Shown: positions 45,787 to 55,052 of the stretch, one piece after another
How the letters are laid out: the number at the start of each line of letters is the position of its first letter
How positions within the stretch are numbered: position 1 is the first letter of the stretch
NCBI RefSeq assembly: GCF_013170845.1
Contig: NZ_CP033367.1
Location: 6,697,001 to 6,761,000, forward strand
Length of the DNA stretch: 64,000 nucleotides
Direction of reading: 5' to 3'
From: Mesorhizobium loti R88b
GTDB lineage: Bacteria; Pseudomonadota; Alphaproteobacteria; Rhizobiales; Rhizobiaceae
The notes under the pieces: model-generated
The model's database searches: none
What the model was told of the DNA's origin: nothing
The model's input: only the letters and a program-made list of their open reading frames with translations
Made by a program: the position numbers and the translations under genes

Positions 45787-46140
45787 ATGGCCGATATCGA
45801 GAAGAAGACCAAGCGCTATCCTCTCCGATCTGACGGATGAGGAATGGTCGCGGATACAACCGTTCCTGCCGGGCGCGGCCAAGACCGGGCGGCGCGTGGT
45901 ATTGAACGCGTTCCGCTACATGGCCCGATCGGATGGCGGCTGGCGCATGCTGCCAAAGGATTTCCCGCCCATATCGGCCGCGGTCGAGACGCCTTACGGA
46001 TACGCCCACGGACTGCGCGAACTGGCTGGAACGTTCCCCGGCCTGACGACCGAGCAGCAGGCGCCGATCAAGGCGCTGAACGCAGAATACGCCAAAACTC
46101 GAAGCCGAGGACGAGCGTGCCAACGAACTGCCGGCCGATG
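45787..46140 (+). pseudogene. IS5-type transposase relic joined to a ParB relic
   Basis: MADIEKKTKRYP then, after a frameshift, SDLTDEEWSRIQPFLPGAAK and AFRYMARSDGGWRMLPKDFP match the N-terminus of an IS5-group transposase. From about 45980 the frame switches family: YGYAHGLRELAG, LTTEQQAPIKALNAEYAK and, after another frameshift, ANELPADVDERL match a ParB-type protein of conjugative elements. Both halves are dead. Confidence 0.75.
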
Positions 46141-46259
46141 TTGACGAACGGCTCCCAGGGGCGGCTACGGCTGCACTCATTGTCGGATCTTCGACGAAGT
46201 CGGACATCCGACACAGCGCTATCGGAGTGACCGCATTGTTCTGCAACGATTTTCTCATT

Positions 46260-46274
46260 TGGCACGACACATGC
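46260..46274 (+). promoter_or_regulatory. Sigma-54 (-24/-12) promoter of ompW
   Basis: TGGCACGACACATGC matches the RpoN consensus TGGCACG-N4-TTGC at all but one position with the correct GG-GC spacing. It lies ~100 bp upstream of the ompW-like gene. In rhizobia such promoters serve NifA in bacteroids. No perfect NifA TGT-N10-ACA site is present, only a one-mismatch candidate near 46178. Confidence 0.65.
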
Positions 46275-46374
46275 GGGGGCTATCCCGCATGAGCGCTCCG
46301 TCAATCTCGATTGATGCGAGCAGGATTCAATCAAGGCGCAGTGCGTCGCTTCTGAAGATCAAGGAGAGAAAAGT

Positions 46375-47067
46375 ATGGCGAGAGCGCGAATTGGCGTGGC
46401 GCGGGCAATGACAGCGGCTGTCGTCCTCATCGTTGCGGGACAGGCCGGCGCGGCAGATGTTGGGCAAGCCGCGAGCGTCCCGCAGGCAGAAGCCTGCGTC
46501 GCGGAAGCGCCAAGCCCCTGGCAGATCCGCCTGCGTGCGTTGGGGGTGATCACCGAGGATTCGGGCTATGTCAATGCGGTGCCCGGCTCCGGTCTTTCGT
46601 ATTCGAACACCGTGACGCCGGAACTCGATATCTCATATTTCTTCACGGACAACATCGCCGCCGAACTCATACTCGGCACCACCTATGCCAACATCGATGG
46701 CCAGGGTGCGATCGGCGGGCTGGGCAAGGTAGGCAAGGTTTGGCTGCTGCCGCCCACGCTCACATTGCAGTATCATTTTACCGATTTCGGCGCCTTCGAG
46801 CCCTATATCGGCGCCGGCGTGAACTATACGATCTTCTATCATCAGCAAGCCGGCAGCGCCGATGATCTCAAGGTCAAGAACACATTCGGCGCCGCGCTGC
46901 AGGTCGGATTCGACTACATGGTGGACGAGCACTGGGGCGTCAACTTCGACGTGAAGAAGCTTTTCCTCAAGCCCGACTTCGACGTCACTGTCGCCGGCGC
47001 CAAGCTCACGGGCAAGGCCAAGCTCGATCCCTGGTTGATAGGCGCAGGTCTCACCTACCGCTTCTGA
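46375..47067 (+). CDS. OmpW-family outer membrane protein
   Basis: 230 residues with a signal peptide (to about GQAGA-A). OmpW is an eight-stranded barrel that may pass hydrophobic small molecules. Family features are WQIRLRALGVITED, ELDISYFFTDNIAAELILG and PYIGAGVNYTIF, with a C-terminal aromatic (TYRF). A clear AAGGAGAG site precedes the ATG, and a sigma-54 promoter lies upstream. The P450 gene follows by 97 bp on the same strand. Confidence 0.9.
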   Translation: MARARIGVARAMTAAVVLIVAGQAGAADVGQAASVPQAEACVAEAPSPWQIRLRALGVITEDSGYVNAVPGSGLSYSNTVTPELDISYFFTDNIAAELILGTTYANIDGQGAIGGLGKVGKVWLLPPTLTLQYHFTDFGAFEPYIGAGVNYTIFYHQQAGSADDLKVKNTFGAALQVGFDYMVDEHWGVNFDVKKLFLKPDFDVTVAGAKLTGKAKLDPWLIGAGLTYRF

Positions 47068-47163
47068 GGACGAAGCACACTGGGGGGGGCACTTTTCGAA
47101 GTCCGCGCGCGGATCTTCCGTGCCGAGAAGTGGACCCGCGATGGTCTTGAAGGAGTTGTTGGC

Positions 47164-48396
47164 ATGCGTGTAGAAAACGATCATTGCGACGTGATCGGTG
47201 TGCCGGCCGCTCCCACGCAACTTGATCGTCTTTCTTCTGCGATTCTGCGGCAGGGGGGGATGGCGCGAGTGTCGCTGCCAGGCGATGTGGTGACCTGGGC
47301 GGCAGCCCGTCACCAGACGCTCAGGCAGATGCTTTCCGACCAGCGTTTCAATAAGGACTGGCGACAGTGGCGGGCGCTGCAGGACGGCGAGATTCCCGAG
47401 GATCATCCGCTGATCGGGATATGCAAAGTGGACAACATGACCACGGCGCACGGCGCCGATCACCGGCGCTTGCGCGGCCTGCTGTCCAGCAGCTTCGCGC
47501 CCAGTCGTATCGCCTTGCTGGCGCCACGGATCGAACAATGCGTCGATCGACTCCTGGCCGAGATGGCGCAGCGCGGCGGCAGTGCCGATCTGATGTGCGA
47601 GTTCGCCGCTCCGCTGCCCACCAACGTGATCGCCGAACTGTTCGGTTTGCCGGACGAACAGCGCGAAGAGATCGTCGCGCTCACCTACAGCCTGGCCAAC
47701 ACCTCCGCCACAGCCGAAGAGGTGCGACAGACGCGGCAGCGCATCCCGGAGTTCTTCCGTCGCCTGATCGCGCTCAAGCGGGGCCAGCTCGGCGATGATC
47801 TGGCTTCGGCCCTGATCGTCGCGCGTGACAAAGGCGAGCTCGTTTCCGACACCGAGCTCATCGACATGCTGTTCATGGTGCTCTCTGCGGGCTTCGTGAC
47901 CACCGCCGGCGTCATCGGCAATGGCGTGCTGGCATTGCTGACGCATCCGCAGCAACTGCACCTGGTGCGCAGCGGCCAAGTTCCGTGGTCACAGGCGATC
48001 GAGGAGATCCTGCGCTGGGGCAGCTCAGCGGCCAATCTGCCGTTCCGCTATGCCACCCAGGACGTGGAGATCGACGGATGCATGGTCCGCCGCGGCGATG
48101 CCGTCCTGATGGCGTTCGATGCGGCGAACGGGGACGAAAAGGCCTTCGGTCCTGGCGCCGACAGATTCGATGTCACCCGGCGGCACAACCCGCATTTGTC
48201 GTTCGGCGAGGGGCCGCATTCCTGCCTGGGCGCTGCGCTGGCGCGCCTGGAATTGCGCTGCGCCTTCCCCGCGCTGTTCGGGCGGCTGGAGGATCTGGCG
48301 CTGACCATCGCTGCGGAGGACGTCGTCTACATGCCGTCTTACGTCATTCGCTGCCCGCAGCGCCTGCCGGTCAGCTTCCGCCCTTCCGTCGCTTAG
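47164..48396 (+). CDS. Cytochrome P450, CYP115-like
   Basis: 410 residues with an intact P450 core: I-helix SAGFVTTAGVIGNG, K-helix EEILR, and heme loop HLSFGEGPHSCLGAALARLE with its Cys ligand. The ribosome binding site is AAGGAG. The reason for the CYP115 call is context: a CYP112 relic follows at once, and in rhizobial gibberellin operons CYP115 is the gene that precedes CYP112. CYP115 performs a late oxidation converting GA9 to GA4. The identity is inferred, not proven, from the sequence. Confidence 0.7.
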   Translation: MRVENDHCDVIGVPAAPTQLDRLSSAILRQGGMARVSLPGDVVTWAAARHQTLRQMLSDQRFNKDWRQWRALQDGEIPEDHPLIGICKVDNMTTAHGADHRRLRGLLSSSFAPSRIALLAPRIEQCVDRLLAEMAQRGGSADLMCEFAAPLPTNVIAELFGLPDEQREEIVALTYSLANTSATAEEVRQTRQRIPEFFRRLIALKRGQLGDDLASALIVARDKGELVSDTELIDMLFMVLSAGFVTTAGVIGNGVLALLTHPQQLHLVRSGQVPWSQAIEEILRWGSSAANLPFRYATQDVEIDGCMVRRGDAVLMAFDAANGDEKAFGPGADRFDVTRRHNPHLSFGEGPHSCLGAALARLELRCAFPALFGRLEDLALTIAAEDVVYMPSYVIRCPQRLPVSFRPSVA

Positions 48397-48397
48397 A

Positions 48398-48660
48398 GAG
48401 TGCCGCATTCACCCCGGATTCGGTGATTCTCGGTTCGCCGGGGTGGCTGGTCTCGCACGAGGGGGGCGAGCATGCCCGGTTACGCACGATCGTGGCGCCG
48501 GCCTTCAGCAATCGCAGGGTGAAGCTGCTCGCGCAGCAGGTCGAGGCGATCCCCGCGCAGTTGTTCGAGACGCTGGCGGCCCAGCCCCAGTCCGCCGACC
48601 TGAGGCGCCACCTCTCCTTTCCGCTTCCGGACATGTTATCAGCGTGCTGATGGGCGAGTG
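48398..48660 (+). pseudogene. CYP112 (gibberellin operon P450) relic
   Basis: Starting inside the stop region of the preceding P450, the frame encodes AAFTPDSVILGSPGWLVSHE and HARLRTIVAPAFSNRRVKLL through HLSFPLP, which I recognise as CYP112. A frameshift near 48635 leads to ISVLMGE and then the match is lost. N-terminus, I-helix and heme loop are missing. Confidence 0.72.
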
Positions 48661-48939
48661 CGCAAGCACGCTGAGCAAAGCCGAGCGGGGAACAAATACC
48701 GGGATTCCCGGCGGACCGTGACGGCCTCGCCCCACTTTACGCTCTTGAGCCCGGCGACCTCGATCTGATCCGGCGTCGCCGATGGGGACAAGGATCTCTC
48801 CGAGCCTGCACTGATAAGAGGCGGCATCGTAAGCGGCTTTGGGCGAAAGAGACCGATCAGCGCAAGGGCACTATTCGCATCATCACATAAACATCTCGTT
48901 ATATGTATTGACAAGGAGCGAAGCTGCTGTGATTGTGCG

Positions 48940-49125
48940 CATGTCGTGGTTCTCCGCGCGGCACTGCCGTAGCGGAGCTAAGAGGGAAGCCGGTGCGATG
49001 CCGGCGCTGCCCCCGCAACTGTTAGCGGCGAGCCAAGCCCATTGGTGTCACTGAGGCGAACGGCCTCGGGAAGACGGGCAGAGGCTTTGACCCGCGAGCC
49101 AGGAGACCTGCCACGACGAACAACG
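48940..49125 (+). promoter_or_regulatory. Cobalamin riboswitch controlling metE
   Basis: Conserved pieces appear in order: GTGGTTCTCC, GAGGGAAGCCGGTG, GCCGGCGCTGCCCCCGCAACTGT, and the B12 box AGCCAGGAGACCTGCC at 49097-49112. The element precedes metE by ~100 bp. Adenosylcobalamin binding would shut off the B12-independent methionine synthase when the B12-dependent MetH can work. One of the best supported elements in the window. Confidence 0.95.
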
Positions 49126-49221
49126 TCCACGGGCGGGGTGTCTCGGTGGCCGCAGTAGCCCGGCTTCGTGCCGCCTGCTCGCGCGTTCCTTGTCCCCACG
49201 CCCCAACCATCGGGGTATGGC

Positions 49222-51576
49222 ATGACTGTCTCTCAACAAATTCCTGTGGCAACGCTCGGCGTGCCGCGTATCGGTCGACGGCGGGAACTGAAATTCGCGC
49301 TTGAAAGCTACTGGTCCGGAAAATCTCCCGCTGCCGACCTGCTCGCGACGGCGAAGGCGCTACGCGCCGCCAGCTGGAGGGAGCAGCACGATCGCGGCGT
49401 GTCGAAAATCCCGTCCAACGATTTCTCGCTTTATGACCATGTGCTCGACACCGTCGCCATGGTCGGCGCCGTGCCGGCACGATACGTCTGGACTGACGGC
49501 GAGGTCCCACTCGATACCTATTTCGCCATGGCGCGCGGCAACCAAGATCAGGCCGCTGATTGCGGACATGCCGGTGACGAGCATGCGGCCAACGGGCATG
49601 GCCTTGCCGCGATGGAAATGACCAAATGGTTCGACACCAACTATCACTACATTGTGCCGGAACTTACCGACGATCAGAGCTTTGCCCTCTCGTCGGCGAA
49701 ACCGGTCGATCATTTCCTCGAGGCCAAGGCGCTCGGCATCCACACGCGCCCGGTCCTGCTTGGACCGGTTACCTTTCTCAAGTTGGCGAAGTCACCTGAG
49801 GAAGGTTTCAACCCTATCGCGCTCCTGCCACGGCTGCTGCCCGTCTACGAGGAGCTCCTGCGGAGGCTGAAGCTCGCGGGAGCCGATTGGGTGCAGATCG
49901 ATGAGCCGGCGCTCGTGGTCGATCTGGTTCCCAACGAACGGGATGCGCTCCAATTCGCCTACTGCCGGCTGTCAAAAGCAGCACCGGAGTTGAAGATCAT
50001 GGTCGCTACCTATTTCGGATCGCTGGGAGACAATCTCGAGACCGCGATTTCTCTGCCCGTGGCGGGACTGCACGTCGATCTCGTGCGCGCTCCAGAGCAG
50101 TTGGAGACCGTCGGCCGGCTCGCGCAGAAGGACCTTGTGCTCTCGCTCGGGCTGATCGACGGCCGCAACGTCTGGCGCGCGAACCTGCCTGCCATGCTTG
50201 ACCGCATCAAGCCGATCGTCGCCGGTTGGCCGCGGGACCGCGTGGAGATCGCCCCGTCCTGCTCGATGCTGCATGTGCCGATCGACCTGGACATGGAGAC
50301 GGCACTCGATGCGGATGTGAAATCGTGGCTCGCCTTCGCGGCGCAAAAGACCGACGAGCTGGTCGTGCTCGCCCGTGCGCTGGCCGAAGGCCGGGACGCG
50401 GTCGCCGCCGAACTAGAGGCGTCGGCTGAGGCTGCCGCCGCTCGCGCGACATCCGCTAAGGTGCATGATCCGCTCGTCGAAGGTCGGGTCGCCAGCATCA
50501 AGGTCGCCATGACGCGCCGGAAGAGCGCATTCGACGTGCGCTCCAAGCTTCAGGGCGACACGTTTGGCTTGCCATCCTTCCCCACCACGACGATCGGCTC
50601 CTTCCCGCAAACAGCCGAGGTTCGCAAGGCGCGGGCAGCCCATGCCAAGGGCGAGCTGAGTTACGTCGACTATGAGGCCTTCCTGAAAAAAGAGATAGAA
50701 GCCGCCGTTCGCTGGCAAGAAGAGATCGGACTCGACGTGCTGGTCCACGGCGAATTCGAGCGCAACGATATGGTGCAATATTTCGCTGAGCAGCTCCGCG
50801 GCTTCGCCTTCACGCAACACGGCTGGGTGCAGAGCTATGGCTCGCGCTTTGTGCGCCCCCCGATCATCATTGGCGATGTGTCGCGACAACAGCCGATGAC
50901 GGTACACTGGTGGCGATATGCCCAGTCGCTGACGCCGAAGCCGGTGAAGGGCATGCTTACCGGCCCGGTGACGATCCTCAACTGGTCCTTCGTCCGAGAC
51001 GACCTTGCCCGCTCAGCCGTCTGCCGCCAGGTCGCGCTCGCCATTCGCGATGAAGTGAGCGACCTCGAAAAGGCCGGCGCCGGGATGATCCAGATCGACG
51101 AAGCCGCACTGCGCGAGGGCTTGCCGCTGCGCGAGGCCGAGTGGCAGGCCTATCTCGACTGGGCCGTCGAATGCTTCCGGCTGGCTTCAACGGCGGTCGG
51201 CGATGCGACCCAGATCCACACCCATATGTGCTACTCCGAGTTCGGCGATATCGTGGACGCGATTGCCGCAATGGATGCCGATGTGATCTCCATTGAAACC
51301 TCGCGCTCGCAGATGGAACTGCTCGATACGCTTCGAACCTTCAAGTATCCGAACGAGATCGGTCCTGGTGTCTATGACATTCACTCGCCGCGAGTCCCGG
51401 AAGTGGGCGAGATTTCCAACCTTATCATGCTTGCGCGCGATCGATTGTTGGATGGCCAACTGTGGGTGAATCCCGACTGCGGTCTCAAAACGCGCAGATG
51501 GGAGGAGGTCCGCCCTGCCTTGGTGAACATGGTGGCTGCAGCACGCGCAATTCGGGAAAAAGCGCGGACGGCGTAG
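49222..51576 (+). CDS. metE: Cobalamin-independent methionine synthase MetE
   Basis: 784 residues from the ATG at 49222 (a start 18 codons upstream lies in the riboswitch linker). MetE transfers the methyl group of 5-methyl-tetrahydropteroyl-triglutamate to homocysteine. N-terminal repeat and C-terminal barrel are both complete; PSFPTTTIGSFPQT begins the catalytic half and zinc ligands lie in IHTHMCYSEFGD and WVNPDCGLKTR. Under cobalamin riboswitch control. It supplies methionine for the metK gene 5 kb downstream. Confidence 0.96.
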   Translation: MTVSQQIPVATLGVPRIGRRRELKFALESYWSGKSPAADLLATAKALRAASWREQHDRGVSKIPSNDFSLYDHVLDTVAMVGAVPARYVWTDGEVPLDTYFAMARGNQDQAADCGHAGDEHAANGHGLAAMEMTKWFDTNYHYIVPELTDDQSFALSSAKPVDHFLEAKALGIHTRPVLLGPVTFLKLAKSPEEGFNPIALLPRLLPVYEELLRRLKLAGADWVQIDEPALVVDLVPNERDALQFAYCRLSKAAPELKIMVATYFGSLGDNLETAISLPVAGLHVDLVRAPEQLETVGRLAQKDLVLSLGLIDGRNVWRANLPAMLDRIKPIVAGWPRDRVEIAPSCSMLHVPIDLDMETALDADVKSWLAFAAQKTDELVVLARALAEGRDAVAAELEASAEAAAARATSAKVHDPLVEGRVASIKVAMTRRKSAFDVRSKLQGDTFGLPSFPTTTIGSFPQTAEVRKARAAHAKGELSYVDYEAFLKKEIEAAVRWQEEIGLDVLVHGEFERNDMVQYFAEQLRGFAFTQHGWVQSYGSRFVRPPIIIGDVSRQQPMTVHWWRYAQSLTPKPVKGMLTGPVTILNWSFVRDDLARSAVCRQVALAIRDEVSDLEKAGAGMIQIDEAALREGLPLREAEWQAYLDWAVECFRLASTAVGDATQIHTHMCYSEFGDIVDAIAAMDADVISIETSRSQMELLDTLRTFKYPNEIGPGVYDIHSPRVPEVGEISNLIMLARDRLLDGQLWVNPDCGLKTRRWEEVRPALVNMVAAARAIREKARTA

Positions 51577-51674
51577 GGCTCGGTGCCACTCGCCGGCGGT
51601 GAGCGGCAACGCCACACACCGGGCAATCTTGGGGTGAGTCCATCCGGCGCACCCAAGGCAATCGAGCTGCCCGT

Positions 51675-51853
51675 GACGAAGCGCCTCGGCAAGCTTGGCC
51701 TGGCCGCGGCCCTTGTTACGGCGCGTCGAAGTCAGCTTTCCAGACGCCGGCGTTGGCTGGCGATCGAAGCAGGCTTCGGTCTCAAATGAGCCGGCCAGAA
51801 ACGAGGCGGCTCACCGCCAGCCAGTTTCGGATTATTCCGTATTGGGATAATCC
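51675..51853 (-). pseudogene. Relic of an XRE gene 5' end with its operator
   Basis: 51675-51828 aligns at roughly three bases in four to 60176-60333, the 5' end and leader of the XRE gene at 60039-60284 (shared CGCCGGCGTTGGC, GCGATCGAAG, CCGGCCAGAA). The reading frame is broken. Beyond it lies the inverted repeat GGATTATTCC-GTATT-GGGATAATCC (51829-51853), matching 9 of 10 pairs. Confidence 0.65.
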
Positions 51854-52295
51854 AGTGTCACTATCATCTCCCCGACCTTGGTCGCCGAACCCCGGTCCCG
51901 ACCATCGGGAGAGGCATTGGCGATCACGCGCCGCCGGTCCGCGGAGCGTGTTCCGGGAAATCGGATGCAGGGCCAAGCTGGGGGAAGGTTCAAACGGCAC
52001 TTCCGGAGACTGTTGAAGCGGCATCGACGCTCCGCCATCTGCAGCGGGCCAATTCCCGCTCGATGGCTCCGTCTCCTCTGGCTGCAATCACGATCACCGC
52101 GACGGCGAAGCCGAGCGGCCGCAGCTGGCTGGCGGACCCTTGTGTTTTGATGGTGGAAGATCAGGCGCCGGACCAGGAAAGCCGTCGCGGAAAGAGCGGG
52201 GTTGGCTTGCTCCTGGCGGATGCCGGCAGAGGTATTCGGACCGCGCTCAATCGCGATGCGCAGATGGCCGAAATTCACGAGCGGCGTCCCAAATC
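51854..52295. other. Gene-free stretch downstream of metE
   Basis: About 440 bases. Frames are open in both directions but none shows a family, a start signal or steady coding character. Likely decayed DNA; no terminator for metE recognised. Confidence 0.35.
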
Positions 52296-52562
52296 TCAAT
52301 CGCTGCGCAGAATGCGTGCTTCAAGTGCGGCTGCGACGAAAGCTCGTCGAGCGGCTGGTGGATGGGTCTTACCGCGTAACACCTGCAGACAGGTGTCCAT
52401 CGCTATCCTGCGTTTATCGGTCGCATGATGCAGATCCCGGAGCAAGATAGCGGCCGCGTCGTTGACGTCGAACACGACACGCTCCGAGCTGCGGCGGCTA
52501 AGCTGAACTACGACTGGCCTCTCAAATCTGATCAACCCGGTCATCCCCTCCTCCACAGCCAC
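52296..52562 (-). CDS. DUF982 family protein
   Basis: 88 residues (or 82 from MTGLIRFERPV). RFERPVVVQL, NDAAAILLRDLHH, AMDTCLQVL and ARRAFVAAALEA are the DUF982 pattern, a small family expanded in rhizobia with no known role. A second member lies 250 bp upstream. Confidence 0.72.
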   Translation of the reverse strand: MAVEEGMTGLIRFERPVVVQLSRRSSERVVFDVNDAAAILLRDLHHATDKRRIAMDTCLQVLRGKTHPPAARRAFVAAALEARILRSD

Positions 52563-52814
52563 TACTCGGCAAAAAGCCCGGGCCGCCTTTCTTTACTCAG
52601 CCGAACGCGACCGCTGCACCTGCGCCATTGAGCCTGGCCATTGGCGGGCAAGCGATCGCCATGAGGCGCGTCCGGCCATGGTCAGCTTGCGTGCGATCTG
52701 CGGTTGTGCAGTCGATGGTGAGGAACTGCTTCTCATTCGCGTGGTCTAGCTGTGAAACCTGGACATAGTGCACTGTTTGACGCGCCTCGCCAGTCTCAAA
52801 CATGTCGTCGATGT

Positions 52815-53117
52815 CTACACCTGCACTTTTCCACTGCCCGATCTGCAGGCGGCGATCCACTGCATCGCGGAGGTTGCATCTTCCAATATGGCGACCCGCT
52901 TCGCAAAGCCGAAAAAGGCATTGCGCGCCGTGCTTACCGGCTTGCGCCCATCGTATGCATCGTAGCATGCCCTCAGGGCGGCTTCGTGGATCAGGTCTCT
53001 GCGGTCTTCCGGCCATTCGTTGAGAAAATCGATTGCATCCGCAAGGCCGGCAATCTCTTGGATGATGTGGGTTGCGCGTTTCACAAAAAGGGGGCTGCTG
53101 AAAGCCTCAGCGTTCAT
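52815..53117 (-). CDS. DUF982 family protein
   Basis: 100 residues from the ATG at 53117 (MNAEAFSSPLFVKRATHIIQ). LADAIDFLNEWPEDRRDLIH, AALRACYDAYDGRK and ARNAFFGFAKRVAIL fit DUF982, and this member keeps the W-P motif better than its neighbour. Confidence 0.78.
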   Translation of the reverse strand: MNAEAFSSPLFVKRATHIIQEIAGLADAIDFLNEWPEDRRDLIHEAALRACYDAYDGRKPVSTARNAFFGFAKRVAILEDATSAMQWIAACRSGSGKVQV

Positions 53118-53359
53118 TGGTTTCTCCCAACTTTCTAAATAGCCAATTTGCGGTGAAGAGGCGCCGCATCGACACGGCGACCATGGCACAATGTGTTGTC
53201 AGGGCGATGACGGTTCAAGAGGAGATCCGCGACCGCGGCCGGGCGTGCAGCGATCCGCCAACACATCATGCAATGGCTTGGTTGCTATCAAACGCCGTCG
53301 TCACTATTAAGCTACGAAGTGATTCTCACCGCCTAGTCTAAGCCCGCAGGAGCGTTTTT

Positions 53360-53824
53360 ATGACCGAAGAAACCGAGAGCAAAGCTGACAGCCTCATCGA
53401 ACTCACCGCCCATGTCGTCTCAGCCTATGTTTCGAACAATCCGGTTCCCGTCGGTGAACTGCCTGGGCTTATCGGCCAGATCCACATCGCATTGAAAGGC
53501 ACTGCTGGTGGGGCCGCACCAGAAAAGCCGGAAGCTCTCAAGCCTGCCGTACCGATCAGAAAATCGGTTACACCCGACTACATTATCAGCCTTGAGGACG
53601 GTAAGAAGTTCAAGTCGCTCAAGCGTCACCTGGCTACCCACTATGGCCTTACACCCGACGAATATCGCGCGAAATGGGAGCTGCCGGCAGACTATCCCAT
53701 GGTGGCGCCGAACTACGCTGCGGCGCGCTCGGCATTGGCCAAGACCATGGGTCTGGGCCGCAAGCCGAAGGAACCGGAAACGCCGGCACCGGCCAAGCGT
53801 GCCGGCAAGAAAGCCGCAGCCTGA
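53360..53824 (+). CDS. Ros/MucR-family regulator lacking the first zinc Cys
   Basis: 154 residues. N-terminal oligomerisation part ([20 protein letters not shown]) and a C-terminal DNA-binding domain ([40 protein letters not shown]). In Ros and MucR the first zinc ligand is Cys in DYIVCLE; here it is Ser (IISLE), leaving only the two His and possibly Asp. Such zinc-less Ros/MucR proteins are known from Mesorhizobium loti. They bind AT-rich DNA like H-NS and control surface polysaccharide and symbiosis genes. Confidence 0.9.
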   Translation: MTEETESKADSLIELTAHVVSAYVSNNPVPVGELPGLIGQIHIALKGTAGGAAPEKPEALKPAVPIRKSVTPDYIISLEDGKKFKSLKRHLATHYGLTPDEYRAKWELPADYPMVAPNYAAARSALAKTMGLGRKPKEPETPAPAKRAGKKAAA

Positions 53825-53924
53825 CCGCAGTTTTTCAGGATCGGCTAAGCGGATCCGGCATCATTTCGCACTCGCGAGATAAAATTTGTGCGTTGCAATA
53901 TCCGCGGCGATCGGTATGATAATG

Positions 53925-54044
53925 TTGTCGGCCATCTACTCCTCCCAGATGTGGTGCCGACGCTGAATGGGGCGCACCTCCTCCCGCGTCTCATTCGAAA
54001 TCGAGCCCGCTGCCACCTCCTCCCGGCAGCGGGCTTTTTTATTT
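53925..54044 (+). ncRNA. Cuckoo-type (alpha-r14-like) sRNA with anti-Shine-Dalgarno loops
   Basis: Three hairpins in ~120 bases each expose a C-U-C-C-U-C-C-C loop: CATCT/AGATG around ACTCCTCCC (53933-53951), a second around ACCTCCTCCC (53977-53986), and the terminator hairpin around ACCTCCTCCC (54015-54024). This is the layout of the cuckoo RNA family of Rhizobiales, in which the motif pairs with ribosome binding sites. A TATGATAAT -10-like box lies at 53915-53923. It lies between the mucR homologue and the cold-shock gene. The 5' end is approximate. Confidence 0.78.
54004..54044 (+). terminator. Rho-independent terminator of the cuckoo-type sRNA
   Basis: Perfect 11-bp stem AGCCCGCTGCC / GGCAGCGGGCT followed by TTTTTT (54035-54040). 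The loop carries the third anti-Shine-Dalgarno motif. Confidence 0.92.
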
Positions 54045-54080
54045 GTTGAGCCGCGATTTCGGTAGAGCCAACGCATTTGG

Positions 54081-54683
54081 CTAAGCGAGGCGAATGCTCC
54101 GAACTTCCAGGCCCTTCTTGCCCTGACCGCATTGGACAAACACCTTCTGGCCCTCCATCAGCATGCTCAGTCCCGAGCGGGTCAGCGCGGTGGCATGAAC
54201 GAAGATGTCCTTCTCACCGTTTTCAGGAGCAATGAAGCCGAAGCCTTTTTCAGGATTGTACCACTTGACCGTGGCCTCGCTCTCCAACTGGGCACTCGTC
54301 CCGGCGGTGGACTCTCCAGCGCAACGCGTATGTAGCTGAGTTCTCGCGGTCTGATCGCCGACCTCCAGCACTTGCGCGACCTGATGACCACCTCTTGGAC
54401 TTTCTTCCGTTGTGACCTTGAGACGCGTTCCCTCGGAAACACCGCGGCTCCCGGCCGCCTCCAGCACCCGGATGTGCAGATAGGCCTGGATGCCCTGCGG
54501 CAGTTTGACAAAGCCAAAACCCTTGCTGGTGTTGAACCACACCACTTCGGCGTCGACAGGGTCCGCGGTTACGATCGACGGACGCTGAAAGTAGCTTGGC
54601 TCGGAAGGCCGTTCCGTAAAAGAAGCCGCGTCATCGTCATGACGATGCCGGCGTGGCTCACGATGGTCCTTATATTTGCCCAT
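54081..54683 (-). CDS. Double cold-shock-domain protein
   Basis: 200 residues with a charged leader (~1-35) and two cold-shock domains: ~42-105 (VVWFNTSKGFGFVKLPQG) and ~132-198 (ATVKWYNPEKGFGFIAPENG, DIFVHATAL). The first domain lacks the full RNP2 motif (AYLHIRVLEAAG replaces the usual FVH). Two-domain Csp proteins of this type are common in rhizobia and bind RNA or ssDNA. Confidence 0.9.
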   Translation of the reverse strand: MGKYKDHREPRRHRHDDDAASFTERPSEPSYFQRPSIVTADPVDAEVVWFNTSKGFGFVKLPQGIQAYLHIRVLEAAGSRGVSEGTRLKVTTEESPRGGHQVAQVLEVGDQTARTQLHTRCAGESTAGTSAQLESEATVKWYNPEKGFGFIAPENGEKDIFVHATALTRSGLSMLMEGQKVFVQCGQGKKGLEVRSIRLA

Positions 54684-55052
54684 GATCGTCCGACTGGCTT
54701 GAACAACGCACTGCGCTCCCGGCGGGATAATCTCAATCGGGCGATGCGTTCATGTCAATTCACCAGTTGGCCGCTTACCCGCTCGATCGCATCACGATCC
54801 CGACCTGTTGCCACACGCGGTCGATGATGGCGGGTGAGCAATATATGCGACAGGTCGAGCTGCCGATCGAAACGCTTCCCTATATCGCACGGCAGAAGGT
54901 TCGCACTGGAGGGCGACAACGCCATCAACGTTTCGATCATGATATGCCGCGGGCTGCCGTCTCACGCGGATGCGCATCCGACATTTCGATTTACGCGCAC
55001 TTTTCCGCACAGCCCCCAGGAGGGCAGACGGGCAGCTCGTCATTAACGCCCC
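54684..55052. other. Spacer between cold-shock and adenosine kinase genes
   Basis: About 370 bases, promoter region of the cold-shock gene and 3' end of the glyA-metK-adenosine kinase unit. Nothing recognised. Confidence 0.35.

Noticed and set aside
48735..48890. Possible Tn3-type transposase start (DLDLIRRRR on the plus strand)
   Set aside because: Only a few residues resemble the Tn3 N-terminal domain and the rest does not follow.
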